A DNA stretch of 64,000 nt from Brevundimonas diminuta ATCC 11568 (GCF_000204035.1 NZ_GL883086.1:402288-466287), one strand, 5' to 3'; positions 18,848 to 31,072 are shown, counted from the first letter of the stretch. Made by a program: numbers and translations. Notes: generated by a model not told the origin, from the letters alone.

Positions 18848-21484
18848 TTATTCGGCTTCCGCAGCCTTGGCCGCCTTCTTGGCGGGGGCCTTCTTCGCGG
18901 CCGGTTTCTTGGCGGCAGGCTCCTTCTTCGCCGCAGGCTTTTTCGCAGCCGCCTTCTTGGCGGGCGCCTTCTTCTTGGGCGCGGCGCCGGCTTTGGCGGC
19001 CAGTAGGGGCAGGGCGGCCTCCATCGTCATGTCCTCAGGCGCCGTGCCCTTGGGCAGGGTGGCGTTGATCTTGCCCGACTTGACGTAGGGGCCGTAGCGG
19101 CCGGCCATGACCTGCACGGCCTCGCCCGTTTCCGGGTGGGCGCCCAGCTCCTTCAACGGCGCGGCGGCCGAGGTGCGGCCCGCACGACCCGCGCGCTTCT
19201 CAGCCAGCAGGGCCACGGCGCGATTTAGGCCGACGTCGAACACTTCCTCGATGTCCGCCACGTTGGCGTAGGTGCCCGCGTGCGCCACGAACGGACCGTA
19301 GCGGCCCAGGCTGGCGGTGATCATCTTGCCGTCTTCGGGGTGCGGACCCACGTCGCGCGGCAGGCTGAGCAGGCGCAGCGCCTTCTCCAGATCGATCGAT
19401 GCCGGGGACCAGCCCTTGGGCAGGGACGAGCGCTTGGGCTTGTCCGCATCCGGGGGCGTGGTTTCGACATAGGGGCCGAAGCGGCCGATCTTCAGATGCA
19501 CCGGCTGGCCGGTCGCCGGATCGACGCCCAGTTCGCGATCGCCGCTCTCGGCGCCGCCGTCGGCCGCGTCGGGAGAGGCCACCGGGCGGGTGTATTTGCA
19601 CTCTGGATAGCGCGAGCAGCCGATGAAGGCGCCGAAACGGCTGGTCTTCAGGCTCAGCTGGCCTTCATGGCAGACCGGGCATTCGCGGGGATTGGATCCG
19701 TCGCCCTTGTCCGGGAAGATGTGCGGGCCCAGCGCCTCGTTCAGGTGATCCAGGATGGCCGTGGTGCGCAGTTCGCCTGCGGCCTGGGTCGCGGCGTGGA
19801 AGTCCTGCCAGAAGCGGCGCAGCAGGGTCTTCCAGTCCAGATCGCCCGCCGACACCTCGTCCAGCTGGGTCTCCAGCGCGGCGGTGAAGTCGTACTCGAC
19901 CCATTTGGCGAAGAACTGCTCGAGGAAGGCCGTGACCAGCCGTCCCTTGTCCTCAGGGAAGAAGCGGTTCTTGTCCATGCGGACGTATTCGCGGTCGCGC
20001 AGGGTCGTCAGGATGGAGGCGTAGGTCGACGGGCGGCCGATGCCCAGTTCTTCCAGCTTCTTGACCAGGGTGGCTTCCGAGAAGCGCGGCGGCGGCTCGG
20101 TGAAGTGCTGGTCGGTGCGGATCGCCTCGACCTTGGCCTTGGCGCCTTCCTTCAGCGCAGGCAGGCGGCCGCCTTCGTCGTCCTCGTCCTCAGCGCCTTT
20201 CTGCCTGTCGTCGCGGCCTTCTTCATAGGCGGCGATGAAACCGTCGAAGACCACGACCTGGCCGGTGGCGCGAAGGCCCGTCTGGCCGTCGGGCGTCTCG
20301 ATCTCGACCGTGGTGCGGTCCAGACGCGCCGATTCCATCTGCGAGGCGATCATCCGCTTCCAGATCAGCTCATACAGCCGCTGCAGATCGCTATCGAGCC
20401 GCAGGGTGTCGGGGTTGCGCAGGATGTTGGTCGGACGAATGGCCTCGTGCGCTTCCTGAGCGTTCTTGGCCTTGGTCTTGTAGTAGCGCGGCTCGGCCGG
20501 GACGTAGGCGGGGCCGAAACGCTGGCCGATGGCCTCGCGCGCCTGGGCGATGCCCTCGGGCGTCACATAGACGCCGTCGGTACGCATGTAGGTGATCAGG
20601 CCGCCGGTGTCGTCGACGCCCTCATACAGCTTCTGCGCCGCCTGCATGGTGCGCTGGGCGGTGAAGCCCAGCTTGCGCGCGGCTTCCTGTTGCAGGGTCG
20701 AGGTGGTGAAGGGCGGGGCGGGGGACCGCTTGGCCGGCTTCTTCTCTACCGACTTGATGGTGAAGTCGCCGCTGTGAACGGCCTCGCGCGCCGCCATGGC
20801 CATGGCCTCGGACACGATGTCCAGGCGCTGGACGCGCTTGCCGTCATGCTTGACCAGACGGGCAGTGAAGGGCGGGCTGTCGGCGATCAGGTCGGCCTCG
20901 ACCGACCAGTATTCCTGAGCCTTGAACTTCTCGATCTCCATCTCGCGATCGACGACGATGCGCAGGGCGACCGACTGAACGCGACCGGCCGAACGGGCGC
21001 CCGGCAGCTTGCGCCACAGCACCGGCGACAGGTTGAAGCCCACCAGATAGTCCAGCGCCCGGCGCGCCAGATAGGCGTCCACCAGCTCCATATCCAGCTG
21101 GCGCGGGTTGGCCATGGCCTCCAGCACGGCGGACTTGGTGATGGCGTTGAAGGTGACGCGCTGGACGTCTGTGTCCTTCAGCGCCTTCTTCTTGTTCAGG
21201 ATCTCCAGAACGTGCCAGCTGATCGCCTCACCCTCGCGGTCGGGGTCGGTCGCCAGGATGACGCGGTCGGCGGCCTTGGCGGCCTCGGCGATCTCGGACA
21301 GGCGCTTGGACGCCTTGGCGTCGACCTCCCAGTGCATGGCGAAGTCATCGTCAGGCAGAACCGAGCCGTCCTTCGACGGCAGGTCGCGGACGTGGCCGTA
21401 GGAAGCCAGAACCTTATAGTCCGAGCCCAGGTATTTATTGATGGTCTTGGCCTTGGCGGGGCTCTCGACGATAACGAGATTCAT
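18848..21484 (-). CDS. topA: DNA topoisomerase I TopA
   Basis: The 878-residue type IA topoisomerase relaxes negative supercoils. The TOPRIM domain has VIVESPAKAKTINKYLG at the N-terminus and ATDPDREGEAISWH at 78-91. The active-site tyrosine is Tyr299 in GLITYMRTDG. A four-cysteine zinc finger (CPVCHEGQ...GCSRYPEC) follows, then several TopoI C-terminal repeats (GRFGPYVETT, GRYGPFVAHAG, GRYGPYVKSG), and a 60-residue Lys/Ala/Pro tail (repeats of AAKKPAAKK) that should bind DNA non-specifically. It is monocistronic, with a terminator after it. Confidence 0.98.
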   Translation of the reverse strand: MNLVIVESPAKAKTINKYLGSDYKVLASYGHVRDLPSKDGSVLPDDDFAMHWEVDAKASKRLSEIAEAAKAADRVILATDPDREGEAISWHVLEILNKKKALKDTDVQRVTFNAITKSAVLEAMANPRQLDMELVDAYLARRALDYLVGFNLSPVLWRKLPGARSAGRVQSVALRIVVDREMEIEKFKAQEYWSVEADLIADSPPFTARLVKHDGKRVQRLDIVSEAMAMAAREAVHSGDFTIKSVEKKPAKRSPAPPFTTSTLQQEAARKLGFTAQRTMQAAQKLYEGVDDTGGLITYMRTDGVYVTPEGIAQAREAIGQRFGPAYVPAEPRYYKTKAKNAQEAHEAIRPTNILRNPDTLRLDSDLQRLYELIWKRMIASQMESARLDRTTVEIETPDGQTGLRATGQVVVFDGFIAAYEEGRDDRQKGAEDEDDEGGRLPALKEGAKAKVEAIRTDQHFTEPPPRFSEATLVKKLEELGIGRPSTYASILTTLRDREYVRMDKNRFFPEDKGRLVTAFLEQFFAKWVEYDFTAALETQLDEVSAGDLDWKTLLRRFWQDFHAATQAAGELRTTAILDHLNEALGPHIFPDKGDGSNPRECPVCHEGQLSLKTSRFGAFIGCSRYPECKYTRPVASPDAADGGAESGDRELGVDPATGQPVHLKIGRFGPYVETTPPDADKPKRSSLPKGWSPASIDLEKALRLLSLPRDVGPHPEDGKMITASLGRYGPFVAHAGTYANVADIEEVFDVGLNRAVALLAEKRAGRAGRTSAAAPLKELGAHPETGEAVQVMAGRYGPYVKSGKINATLPKGTAPEDMTMEAALPLLAAKAGAAPKKKAPAKKAAAKKPAAKKEPAAKKPAAKKAPAKKAAKAAEAE

Positions 21485-21636
21485 GGCGCTCTATCGGGGA
21501 AAACGGGGCGCGAACGTGGTTGCGGCGGACGCGGAAGTCAATCGGCCCGTTTTATATGAGCAACCTTTCCGGGTAACGTGAGTTTACAAACCTCCTTGAG
21601 TTGTGTTCCTCTCAGGCGTTCTCGGGAGGGTTGACG

Positions 21637-21822
21637 ATGAACAAGCCAGTGCAACGACGTCGCAAGGCGACAGGCCCTGACCTGACGGACTATCCGGTCC
21701 GTGAATATGTGGCCGCCATGGCCACGGAACTGGCCGGAATGGCCCGCTGGGACGGGGATGAGCGGCTGGCCGGTCTGCTGGAAAGCGCGGCGGATATGGC
21801 CCGCCGCACCGCGCCCGCCTAG
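21637..21822 (+). CDS. 61-residue conserved-type small protein
   Basis: The ORF starts at ATG 21637 with a strong GGGAGGG ten bases upstream and encodes 61 residues: a basic start (MNKPVQRRRKATGPDL) and a helical remainder with REYVAAMATELAGMARWDGDERL. There is no signal peptide or membrane helix. It is divergent from topA and overlaps the dprA stop by four bases. The good ribosome binding site and amphipathic pattern support a real gene. I know of no function. Confidence 0.7.
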   Translation: MNKPVQRRRKATGPDLTDYPVREYVAAMATELAGMARWDGDERLAGLLESAADMARRTAPA

Positions 21823-22907
21823 GTCGAGGCCAGTCCGCCGGGCAGCAAGGTCGCCCGCCCTGCGAGGTGAAGCTCCAGCAGGGCGGCGGCCGTTTCCGCA
21901 ATTGACAATCCGGCTGCGCGCGCCAGTTCGTCGCGACCGATGGGCGTCGGCGACAGCAGGGCTTCGATACGATCCAGCACCGCATCGTCGATCTGATCCG
22001 GCGAACCGGCGGCGAACGGCGAATCAGCGGGCGGTTCGCGCAGCGTCCGCAGAGCGGCGTAGGCCCGCTCGATGTCCTCGATCCCTTCGCACAGGATGGC
22101 GCCCTGACGCAGCAGCTCGTTCGGCCCTTTGGAGCGCGGGTCCAGCGGCGAACCCGGTACGGCGAAGACGTCGCGCCCCTGTTCGCCCGCCAGCCGCGCG
22201 GTGATCAGGGAGCCTGAGCGGATTTCCGCCTCGACCACCACCACGCCGCGCGACAGGCCCGAGATTATGCGGTTGCGACGCGGGAAGTCGCGCGCCTGCG
22301 CCCGCGCGCCGACGGGGCTTTCCGATACGATGCAGCCGCGCTCGGCGATCTGGCGATACAGGTCGGCGTTGTCGGACGGATAGACGTCGTCCACCCCGCC
22401 GCCCAGCACGGCGACCGTGCCGGTCTCCAGCGCGCCCAGGTGCGCGGCCGCATCTACCCCGCGCGCTAGACCCGAGACGACGACCTGGCCGCTTTCGCCC
22501 AACTGCTGGGCTAGGCCGCGTGCGATGCGCTGGCCGCCCGCCGAGGCGATGCGCGCCCCGACGATGGCCATGCAGGGCCGCTGCATCAGCGCCGGATCGC
22601 CCAGCGTCCACAATAGGGGCGGCGGCGGATCAACGGCGGCCAGGGCCTCGGGATAGGCGGTCTCGCCCCACAGGATCAGTCGCGCGCCGATGCGGGCGCC
22701 GGCCTCCAGTTCGGCCTCGACGGTTTCGGGCGTCGGGATGGAATAGCCGCTGCGCCCCCGGCTGCGGATCAGGTCGGGCAGGGCGTTCAGCGCGCGCTCG
22801 GCCGAACCGAACCGCTGCAACAGCTGGGAAAAGGCCACGGGGCCGACGCGGTCGGTCCGGGCGAGCCGGAGGCGGGCGAAGCGCTCGGCCTCCGACAGCG
22901 CCGTCAC
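21819..22907 (-). CDS. dprA: DNA-processing protein DprA
   Basis: The 362-residue protein is DprA/Smf, which loads RecA onto incoming single-stranded DNA during natural transformation. The Rossmann-like domain contains [63 protein letters not shown] and [10 protein letters not shown]. An N-terminal helical region and a C-terminal winged helix (about 300-360) complete the family layout. Its start overlaps the plsY stop by four bases, so the two are co-transcribed. Confidence 0.96.
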   Translation of the reverse strand: MTALSEAERFARLRLARTDRVGPVAFSQLLQRFGSAERALNALPDLIRSRGRSGYSIPTPETVEAELEAGARIGARLILWGETAYPEALAAVDPPPPLLWTLGDPALMQRPCMAIVGARIASAGGQRIARGLAQQLGESGQVVVSGLARGVDAAAHLGALETGTVAVLGGGVDDVYPSDNADLYRQIAERGCIVSESPVGARAQARDFPRRNRIISGLSRGVVVVEAEIRSGSLITARLAGEQGRDVFAVPGSPLDPRSKGPNELLRQGAILCEGIEDIERAYAALRTLREPPADSPFAAGSPDQIDDAVLDRIEALLSPTPIGRDELARAAGLSIAETAAALLELHLAGRATLLPGGLAST

Positions 22908-23542
22908 GCCTTCTTCGCCCCGATCTTGGGCTCGGCGCCTTTCAGCAGGCGGCCGATGTTCTCATGGTGGCGGATGAAGATCAGGACGGCGGTGAAGACC
23001 GCCATGATGAAGATGGGCTGCGGCGCAGGCAGACCCAGCGCAGGCAGGGGCAGCAGGGCGTAGAACGGCGTCAGCGCCGCCGCCACCAGGGCCGACAGCG
23101 AGGAATAGCGCAAGGCGAAGGCCATGATCAGCCAGGTCGCCGCCGCCAGCAGGCCCAGCGGCCAGCACGCGGCCAGGATAAGACCGAAGAAGGTCGCCAC
23201 CCCCTTGCCCCCCTTGAACCCCAGCCAGACGGGGAACAGGTGGCCCAGGAAGGCCGCGCCGCCGGCGATGGCGCCCGCGACGTCGGTTCCCAGCAGATGA
23301 CGCGCGATCAGCAGGGCGACCGCGCCCTTGCCCGCGTCCAGGATCAGGGTGGCGATAGCCAGATCCTTGCGCCCGGTGCGCAGGACGTTGGTCGCGCCGA
23401 TATTACCCGAGCCGATGTTGCGCACGTCGCCCGCGCCCGCCGCGCGGGTCAGGACCACGCCGAACGGGATGGAGCCCAGCAGGTATCCGCCAATAGCCAC
23501 AAGCCCGAGCGTAAGGAGCGCCGGCCCCGCCAGATCCTGCAA
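22904..23542 (-). CDS. plsY: acyl-phosphate:glycerol-3-phosphate acyltransferase PlsY
   Basis: The 212-residue membrane enzyme transfers acyl from acyl-phosphate to glycerol-3-phosphate, the first step of phospholipid synthesis. Conserved cytoplasmic motifs are present: [24 protein letters not shown] and [12 protein letters not shown], with about five membrane helices. It sits between the pyr genes and dprA; the 14-bp gap to the upstream pseudo-dihydroorotase gene suggests one transcript. The C-terminus ([11 protein letters not shown]) is a short charged tail. Confidence 0.96.
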   Translation of the reverse strand: MQDLAGPALLTLGLVAIGGYLLGSIPFGVVLTRAAGAGDVRNIGSGNIGATNVLRTGRKDLAIATLILDAGKGAVALLIARHLLGTDVAGAIAGGAAFLGHLFPVWLGFKGGKGVATFFGLILAACWPLGLLAAATWLIMAFALRYSSLSALVAAALTPFYALLPLPALGLPAPQPIFIMAVFTAVLIFIRHHENIGRLLKGAEPKIGAKKA

Positions 23543-23556
23543 GTGATTCGCTCCCC

Positions 23557-24858
23557 TTAACGTGCGTCGTGGACGATGCGGCCCGAAACGACGGTGAGCA
23601 AGACCTTCCCTTGCAGTCGCCGCCCGTCAAAGGGCGAATTCTTCGACTTGGAGCGAAGCGTCGCGGCGTCGATCACCACAGGCGCCCCGGCGTCGAACAG
23701 CACCAGATCGGCGGGCGCGCCTTGCGACAGCTCACCGGCCTCCAGCCCCAGCAGGGCGGCGGGGCCCTGCGTCAGCGGACGCAGCACGTCCAGCAGGTCG
23801 ACGCCGTATTCGTGGTGCAGCGTCAGGGCGGCGGGCATCAGGGTCTCCAGACCCACGGCGCCCGGCTCGGCCTCGGCGAAAGGACGGCGCTTGTTTTCAG
23901 CCGGTTCGGGACAGTGGGCCGAGGTGATGACGTCGATCAGACCGTCGCGCACCGCCTCGACCAGGGCCTGCCGGTCGCTCTCGGCGCGCAGCGGCGGGTC
24001 CAGCCGGTAGAAGGTCCGATAGTCGCCGATGTCGATCTCGTTGAAGCACAGGTGGTTGATCGAGGCCGAGGCCGCGACCTCCAGCCCTCGCGCACGGGCG
24101 CGGGCCAGCGTCTCCAACGCGCCCTCGGTCGAGATCTGGTCGATCAGGAAGCGCGCGCCGGTCTGCTCGACCAAGGCCAGATCGCGTTCTAGCTGGATGC
24201 GCTCGGCGATGGCGGGCGCGCCCGACAGGCCCAGCCGCGTCGCCAGTTCGCCCGAGGTCGCGACCGCGCCCTCCGACAGCCACGGCTCGGTCGGACGACA
24301 GGCGATCAGGGCGTTGAAGGAGGCGGCGTAGCTCATGACCCGTTGCAGGGTGCGGGTGTTGCGGATCACCCGGTCGCCGTCGGTGAAATACAGGGCGCCC
24401 GCCTCGTGCATCAGGCCGATCTCGGCCATGCGCTCGCCGTCGCGGGCTTGCGTCGCCGCGCCCGCCGCGCGGACGTGGACCAGATCGAGCGCCGCGCCGC
24501 GCCGCTGGATGTGGTCGATCAGGGCGGGGTCGTCGATGGCGGGATCGGTGTCGGGTTGGACGACGATGGTGGTGACGCCGCCCGCCGCCGCCGACAGGCT
24601 GGCTGACTTCAGCGTCTCCTTGGGCTCATTGCCCGGCTCGCCGGTCTTGACCCGGATGTCGATCAGGCCGGGCGCCAGGCAGCGGCCCTCGGCGTCGATG
24701 ATCTGCACGCCCTCGGGGCGTTGGGTCGCTTGCCCGTGGATGACCTCGACGATGCGGCCGTTCTCGATCAGGACCGCGCCGGGGCCGTCGTAGTCGCTGG
24801 CCGGGTCCAGCAAGCGAGCGTTGATGATAGCGATCGGCTGAGATTGAGCGGCGGTCAT
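23557..24858 (-). CDS. inactive dihydroorotase-like partner of aspartate transcarbamylase (PyrC')
   Basis: The 433-residue amidohydrolase-fold protein resembles dihydroorotase but lacks the metal ligands. The usual DxHxHxREPG motif reads [14 protein letters not shown], so both histidines are replaced (Arg69, Lys71). The later zinc histidine is Gln241 (LIDQIST), and the catalytic Asp of the TDH motif is Ala314 (TSAH). Such pseudo-dihydroorotases, best known from Pseudomonas, assemble with PyrB to form an active aspartate transcarbamylase dodecamer. The start overlaps pyrB (ATGA), fitting stoichiometric assembly. A working pyrC must lie elsewhere in the genome. The fold is sure; the structural role is inferred from motif loss and context. 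Confidence 0.88.
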   Translation of the reverse strand: MTAAQSQPIAIINARLLDPASDYDGPGAVLIENGRIVEVIHGQATQRPEGVQIIDAEGRCLAPGLIDIRVKTGEPGNEPKETLKSASLSAAAGGVTTIVVQPDTDPAIDDPALIDHIQRRGAALDLVHVRAAGAATQARDGERMAEIGLMHEAGALYFTDGDRVIRNTRTLQRVMSYAASFNALIACRPTEPWLSEGAVATSGELATRLGLSGAPAIAERIQLERDLALVEQTGARFLIDQISTEGALETLARARARGLEVAASASINHLCFNEIDIGDYRTFYRLDPPLRAESDRQALVEAVRDGLIDVITSAHCPEPAENKRRPFAEAEPGAVGLETLMPAALTLHHEYGVDLLDVLRPLTQGPAALLGLEAGELSQGAPADLVLFDAGAPVVIDAATLRSKSKNSPFDGRRLQGKVLLTVVSGRIVHDAR

Positions 24859-25838
24859 GCGGCGCCTCCCGCGCGGCGGTGGGCGAGGGCGGCCAGAACG
24901 GCCATGCGGGCGGCGACGCCCATCTCGACCTGATCCTGGATCAGGGAGACGCTCAGGTCGTCGGCCACGTCGGAATCGATCTCGACGCCCCGGTTCATCG
25001 GGCCGGGGTGCATGACCTTGGCGTTGGGGGCGGCCCAGGCCAGCTTTTCGCGGTCCAGACCCCAGAAGCGGAAATACTCGCGCGTCGAGGGGATCAGGGC
25101 TCCCGCCATCCGCTCCAGCTGAAGGCGCAGCATCATGACCACGTCGACGCCCTTCAGGCCGTCCTTCATGTCGTGGAAGACCTCGCAGCCCCAGCGGTCC
25201 GCGTCGCCGGGCACCAGCGTCGGCGGGCCGATCAGCCGCACCCGCGCGCCCATCATCTGCAGCAGGGCGACGTTTGAGCGCGCCACGCGGCTGTGGGCGA
25301 TGTCGCCGCAGATGGCGACGCTCAGCCCGCCTACGTCGCCGAAGGCGCGCCGCATGGACAGCAGGTCCAGCAGGGCCTGCGTCGGGTGCTCGTGGCGCCC
25401 GTCGCCGGCGTTGACCACGGCGCATCCGACCTTCTGCGACAGCAGGTCCACCGCGCCCGAGGAGGCGTGGCGCACCACCAGAATCTCCGGCTTCATGGCG
25501 TTCAGCGTCACGGCGGTGTCGATCAGCGTCTCGCCCTTCTTCACCGAGGAAGAGGCGACAGGCATGGTCACGACGTCGGCGCCCAGACGCTTGGCCGCGA
25601 TCTCGAAGGAAGAGCTGGTCCGCGTCGAGTTCTCGAAGAACAGGTTCACGACCGTCTGACCGCGCAGCAGGTCCACGCCCTTGGCGGATTGCCGGTTGAA
25701 GTCGACGAAGGCGTCGGCCAGGTCGAGCAAGGCCAGGGCGGCGGGCGGGTTCAGATCGCCTGCGGCCAGGAAGTGATCGCGGGGGAACGGGGTCAGCCGT
25801 TCCTGAATGAGTTCGGTGACGGGAGCGGCTTGGGTCAT
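24855..25838 (-). CDS. pyrB: aspartate carbamoyltransferase catalytic subunit PyrB
   Basis: The 327-residue enzyme condenses carbamoyl phosphate and aspartate in pyrimidine synthesis. The carbamoyl-phosphate loop is [13 protein letters not shown], and [18 protein letters not shown] and [11 protein letters not shown] are the other conserved stretches. The loop usually written RHPSSG reads RHASSG here. The start is ATG 25838 ([15 protein letters not shown]); a longer in-frame ORF runs upstream but is unlike the family. It overlaps the pseudo-dihydroorotase gene downstream and has no pyrI next to it. Confidence 0.96.
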   Translation of the reverse strand: MTQAAPVTELIQERLTPFPRDHFLAAGDLNPPAALALLDLADAFVDFNRQSAKGVDLLRGQTVVNLFFENSTRTSSSFEIAAKRLGADVVTMPVASSSVKKGETLIDTAVTLNAMKPEILVVRHASSGAVDLLSQKVGCAVVNAGDGRHEHPTQALLDLLSMRRAFGDVGGLSVAICGDIAHSRVARSNVALLQMMGARVRLIGPPTLVPGDADRWGCEVFHDMKDGLKGVDVVMMLRLQLERMAGALIPSTREYFRFWGLDREKLAWAAPNAKVMHPGPMNRGVEIDSDVADDLSVSLIQDQVEMGVAARMAVLAALAHRRAGGAA

Positions 25839-25861
25839 CGAGACGCCGCTATAGGGGGGAC

Positions 25862-26785
25862 TCAGGTCAGATGGAATAGCAGCAGCGCCATTGGAATGCC
25901 GATCACGGAGAATACCGTCGTCGCTGCGATGATCCCGGCCATCAGCGGCGCGTCTCCGCCCATCTGACGCGCCAGCACATAGGCCGAGGCGGCGCCGGGG
26001 GCCGCGCCGCACAGCAGGGCGATTCCCTGCGCCAGCTCATCGCCGCCATACAGGCGCGCCAGTTGCCACATGGCCAGCGGCGTCACGATCATCTTGACCA
26101 CGACGACGGCGCCGACCGTCACCCGCGTGCGCGCCAGTTCGCGGAAGCTGAGGCCCGCGCCCGCCACGATCAGACCTAGCGGCAGGGCGGCCGATCCCAG
26201 CAGTTGCAACGTCTCGCTTACCCCCGGCGGCTGCGGCGCGCCCGAGAAGTTCAACGCCAGCCCCAGCAGACAGGCCAGCAGGATGGGGTTGGACATCATC
26301 GCCCGGAACAGCGCCCTGGGCGAGGCGCCGTGCTGCCCCGCGCCCCATTTGGCCAGGACGACGACGCTCAGGATGTTGCTGACGGGGATCATGGCGGCGA
26401 TGACCACGGCGGCCAGGCCCACGCCCGCAGGTCCGAAGGTCGCCTGCACGACCGGCAGGAAGACGAAGCTGTTCCAGCGGATCATGCCCTGAAAGACGCT
26501 GGTGTAGGCCGGGCCGCTGAGGGGCAACAGGGGCTTGGACAGCAGGGTCAGGGTCGAAATGATGATGGACACGGTGACGGCGGCGGCGCCTGCCGCGCCT
26601 GCGGCCGAGCCTGACAGGTCTGCATTCCAGATCGCGGGGATCAGGAAGCCGGGATAGAGGACATTGATGGCCAGCTTCTCGATCGGCCGCCAGGCGGCGT
26701 CGGGCAGATAGTCCGACTTCTTCAGCCCATAACCGAGCGCCAGCAGCAGGAAGACCGGCAGGACGCCCGCGAGGATGGCCGCCAT
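25862..26785 (-). CDS. AEC family transporter (auxin efflux carrier type)
   Basis: The 307-residue protein has about ten hydrophobic helices in two halves, with the N-terminal [19 protein letters not shown] and the [14 protein letters not shown] motif typical of AEC/malonate-type permeases, and an alanine/glycine-rich C-terminal half ending in [12 protein letters not shown]. The start at 26785 lies two bases beyond the ruvX stop, so it follows ruvX in one operon. The substrate is not known; family members move malate, malonate or auxin-like acids. Confidence 0.88.
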   Translation of the reverse strand: MAAILAGVLPVFLLLALGYGLKKSDYLPDAAWRPIEKLAINVLYPGFLIPAIWNADLSGSAAGAAGAAAVTVSIIISTLTLLSKPLLPLSGPAYTSVFQGMIRWNSFVFLPVVQATFGPAGVGLAAVVIAAMIPVSNILSVVVLAKWGAGQHGASPRALFRAMMSNPILLACLLGLALNFSGAPQPPGVSETLQLLGSAALPLGLIVAGAGLSFRELARTRVTVGAVVVVKMIVTPLAMWQLARLYGGDELAQGIALLCGAAPGAASAYVLARQMGGDAPLMAGIIAATTVFSVIGIPMALLLFHLT

Positions 26786-26786
26786 C

Positions 26787-27251
26787 TCAGCCGCGCAGCC
26801 GGTCCAGCGCGCCTTGCAGGATCCATGCGGCGGCGGTGCGGTCCACCACATCGGCGCGGCGCTTGCGGGTCAGGTCCAGCTCGTCGATCAGGAACCGCTC
26901 GACGGCGGTGGTCGACAGGCGCTCGTCCTGAAAGGCGACGTTGACCGGCCGAAACCGCTCCAGATTGCGGGCGAAGGCGCGGCACGACTGGGCGCGCGGT
27001 CCTTCGGTGCCGTCCATGTTCAGCGGCAGGCCGATGACCAGGGCCGAGACCTTGCGGCCGTCCATGATCCTGAACAGTTGTTCGGCGTCCTGGCTGAACT
27101 TGGTCTTGCGGATCAGCTCCAGCGGACTGGCGATGATGCGGCCGGTGTCGGACACGCTGACGCCGATGGTGTTCTCGCCCAGGTCCAGGCCCAGCCACGG
27201 GGTGTTGGGCGGGCAGGCGGCGGGCAGTTCGGAGAGATCAAGGACAGGCAC
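26787..27251 (-). CDS. ruvX: Holliday junction resolvase-like protein RuvX (YqgF)
   Basis: The 154-residue RNase H-fold protein has the family start WLGLDLGENTIGVSVSD, the middle VIGLPLNMDGTEGPRAQ and a C-terminal LDLTRKRRADVVDRTAAAWIL with the last catalytic Asp. YqgF proteins process the 5' end of pre-16S rRNA and were first described as resolvase-like. It is the first gene of a ruvX-AEC permease pair, 84 bp away from the small HTH protein. Confidence 0.94.
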   Translation of the reverse strand: MPVLDLSELPAACPPNTPWLGLDLGENTIGVSVSDTGRIIASPLELIRKTKFSQDAEQLFRIMDGRKVSALVIGLPLNMDGTEGPRAQSCRAFARNLERFRPVNVAFQDERLSTTAVERFLIDELDLTRKRRADVVDRTAAAWILQGALDRLRG

Positions 27252-27335
27252 GAGGGCGCGTTAGGCCCAGACGGGGCGCGTGTCAAAGCGTGGGCCCCTT
27301 TCCCTCCGCCGGGATGAGCGGAGTTGGAGACGGAC

Positions 27336-27635
27336 TCACACGTCGTCGTCCCCGACCGGCCCGCCTTCGTTCTCCAGGCTGCGGATCGAGCGCACTTCCT
27401 TGCGGGTGAACTTCAGCCGCACGCCCAGGCCGCCGTCTTCTTCGTGCAGGAAGACGGCGCCGCCTTCCTCCAGCGCGGCCTGAAGGCGGCTGCGGGCCTC
27501 GTCGCCGGGATCGACGTTTTCGCGCTCGAAGTCGGCCAGGGCGTCCACCGTCAGGCCGGACAGGCGGGCCACATGGTCGCGCGGCCATTGCACCAGGGCG
27601 CGCGCGGCGCGGACTTGGGGGCCGGTGATCTTCAT
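27336..27635 (-). CDS. small helix-turn-helix (XRE-like) protein
   Basis: The 99-residue protein has an XRE-type HTH in residues 4-45 (ITGPQVRAARALVQWPRDHV, then LSGLTVDALADFE) and a C-terminal segment with FLHEEDGGLGVRLKFTRKE often seen in short transcriptional regulators of this shape. The start is ATG 27635 (MKITGPQVR); the 29-residue upstream extension looks like leader. The gene is divergent from gatC with about 170 bp between. No toxin-like partner gene lies beside it. Confidence 0.85.
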   Translation of the reverse strand: MKITGPQVRAARALVQWPRDHVARLSGLTVDALADFERENVDPGDEARSRLQAALEEGGAVFLHEEDGGLGVRLKFTRKEVRSIRSLENEGGPVGDDDV

Positions 27636-27806
27636 GGTCGCGTCTCCTGTGATCTGCGCCTCATACTTAGGCGCCGCTCGGGCCTTCGATAGGGGGCGTT
27701 TGGCCGCAACGGCCAAGCTCATTTCGCGCCTGCACCCAAATCCTTGTCGAAACGGCGGCGAAACGCTAATCCCGACCCCTTAGACTCTCATGCTTTGGAG
27801 GGCCGC

Positions 27807-28094
27807 ATGGCCATCGACGCCGCGACGGTGCGCAAGGTTGCGCATCTCGCCCGCATCAAGACCCCCGAGGACCGCCTGGAGCCCCTGGCCCAGGAGCTGA
27901 ACGGCATCCTGAAGTGGATCGAACAGCTGGACGAGGTGGACGTGCAGGGCGTCGAACCGATGACCTCCAACGTGTCCCAGCCGCTGCGCATGCGCGACGA
28001 CTTGGTGACGGACGGCGACAAGGTCGCCGACGTCCTGTCCAACGCGCCCAAATCCGCCGACGGCTTCTTCGTCGTACCCAAGGTCGTGGAGTAA
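27807..28094 (+). CDS. gatC: Asp-tRNA(Asn)/Glu-tRNA(Gln) amidotransferase subunit GatC
   Basis: The 95-residue subunit wraps around GatA and holds the GatCAB complex together. It has the family pattern MAIDAATVRKVAHLARI, NGILKWIEQLDEVD and LRMRDDLVTDGD, ending near FFVVPKVVE. I chose ATG 27807 because GGAGGG stands six bases upstream and the N-terminus then matches the family; a start at 27744 would add 21 unrelated residues. gatA starts four bases after the stop. Confidence 0.95.
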   Translation: MAIDAATVRKVAHLARIKTPEDRLEPLAQELNGILKWIEQLDEVDVQGVEPMTSNVSQPLRMRDDLVTDGDKVADVLSNAPKSADGFFVVPKVVE

Positions 28095-28097
28095 GTC

Positions 28098-29576
28098 ATG
28101 ACCGATCTGACCAAGCTGACGCTGGCCGACGCCATCGACGGCCTGAAGGCCAAGACCTTCTCGTCCGAAGAACTGACCAAGGCCTTCCTGACCAACATCG
28201 AAGCCTCGAACCCGACGCTGAACGCCTATGTCGAGGTGACGGCGGACAAGGCGATGGAACAGGCGCGCGCGTCCGACGCCCGTCTGGCCAAGGGCGAGGG
28301 CGGGGCGCTGGAAGGCGCGCCGCTGGGCATCAAGGATCTGTTCTGCACCGAGGGCGTGCAGACGACCGCCGGCTCCAACATGCTGCGCGGCTTCGTGCCG
28401 CCGTATGAATCGACCGTCACCGCCAATCTGTGGCGCGACGGGGCGGTCATGCTGGGCAAGCTGAACATGGACGAGTTCGCCATGGGCTCGTCCAATGAGA
28501 CCTCGGCCTTCGGTCCGGTGAAGAACCCGTGGAAGTCCAAGGGCTCGAACGCCGACCTGACGCCGGGCGGCTCGTCCGGCGGTTCGGCCTCGGCCGTGGC
28601 GGCGGACCTGTGCCTGGCTGCGACGGCGTCCGACACCGGCGGCTCGATCCGCCAGCCCGCCGCCTTCACCGGCACCGTGGGCATCAAGCCGACCTACGGC
28701 CGCGCCAGCCGCTACGGCATGGTCGCCTTCGCCAGCTCGCTGGATCAGGCCGGGCCGATCGCCAAGACGGTCAAGGATTCGGCCCTGCTGCTGAATTCCA
28801 TGTGCTCGTTCGACGCCAAGGATTCGACCAGCCTCGACATCCCGACCCCCGACTGGACCCAGTCGGTCGGCCAGTCGGTCAAGGGCCTGCGCATCGGCGT
28901 GCCCAAGGAATATGTCCTCGACGGCATGCCCGCCGAGATCCAGAAGCTGTGGGAGCAGGGCGTCGCGTGGCTGAAGGCCGCCGGTTGCGAGATCGTCGAG
29001 ATCAGCCTGCCGCACACCAAATACGCCCTGCCGACCTATTACATCGTGGCCCCGGCCGAGGCGTCGTCGAACCTGGCGCGCTATGACGGCATGCGCTTCG
29101 GCCACCGCGCCGAGCAGTTCACCTCTCTGGACGACCTCTATGCGACCTCGCGCGCCGAGGGCTTCGGCAAGGAGGTCCAGCGCCGCCTGACCATCGGCGC
29201 CTATGTGCTGTCGGCGGGCTTCTATGACGCCTATTACGTCAAGGCGCTGAAGGTGCGTCGCCGCATCGCCCAGGACTTCGACAACGTCTGGGGCCAGGTG
29301 GACGCCATCCTGACGCCGTCCACCCCGTCGGCCGCCTTCGCCATCGGCGACAAGCAGATCGACCCCCTGACCATGTATCTGAACGACGTCTTCACGGTGA
29401 CGACCAACCTGGCCGGTCTGCCGGGCATCTCGGTCCCCGCCGGCCTCAGCGCCGACGGCCTGCCGCTGGGCCTGCAGGTCATCGGCAAGGCCCTGGATGA
29501 AGCGACCGTCTTCCAGGTCGCAGGCGCCCTCGAAGACGCGGCGGGCTTCGTCGCCAAGCCGGACCGTTGGTGGTGA
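28098..29576 (+). CDS. gatA: GatCAB amidotransferase subunit A
   Basis: The 492-residue amidase releases ammonia from glutamine for transamidation of Glu-tRNA(Gln) and/or Asp-tRNA(Asn). The amidase signature with the Ser-cisSer-Lys triad is visible: [11 protein letters not shown] (Lys), [15 protein letters not shown] and [14 protein letters not shown] (the two serines). The C-terminal half has [13 protein letters not shown]. The stop nearly touches the gatB start, and gatC precedes by three bases, so gatC-gatA-gatB is one operon. Confidence 0.98.
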   Translation: MTDLTKLTLADAIDGLKAKTFSSEELTKAFLTNIEASNPTLNAYVEVTADKAMEQARASDARLAKGEGGALEGAPLGIKDLFCTEGVQTTAGSNMLRGFVPPYESTVTANLWRDGAVMLGKLNMDEFAMGSSNETSAFGPVKNPWKSKGSNADLTPGGSSGGSASAVAADLCLAATASDTGGSIRQPAAFTGTVGIKPTYGRASRYGMVAFASSLDQAGPIAKTVKDSALLLNSMCSFDAKDSTSLDIPTPDWTQSVGQSVKGLRIGVPKEYVLDGMPAEIQKLWEQGVAWLKAAGCEIVEISLPHTKYALPTYYIVAPAEASSNLARYDGMRFGHRAEQFTSLDDLYATSRAEGFGKEVQRRLTIGAYVLSAGFYDAYYVKALKVRRRIAQDFDNVWGQVDAILTPSTPSAAFAIGDKQIDPLTMYLNDVFTVTTNLAGLPGISVPAGLSADGLPLGLQVIGKALDEATVFQVAGALEDAAGFVAKPDRWW

Positions 29577-29578
29577 GC

Positions 29579-31072
<1,494 letters not shown>

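Noticed and set aside
24900-25425. Upstream in-frame extension of the dihydroorotase-like gene over pyrB
   Set aside because: The extension is an Arg/Gly-rich shadow of pyrB; the ATG at 24858 with the ATGA overlap is the natural start.
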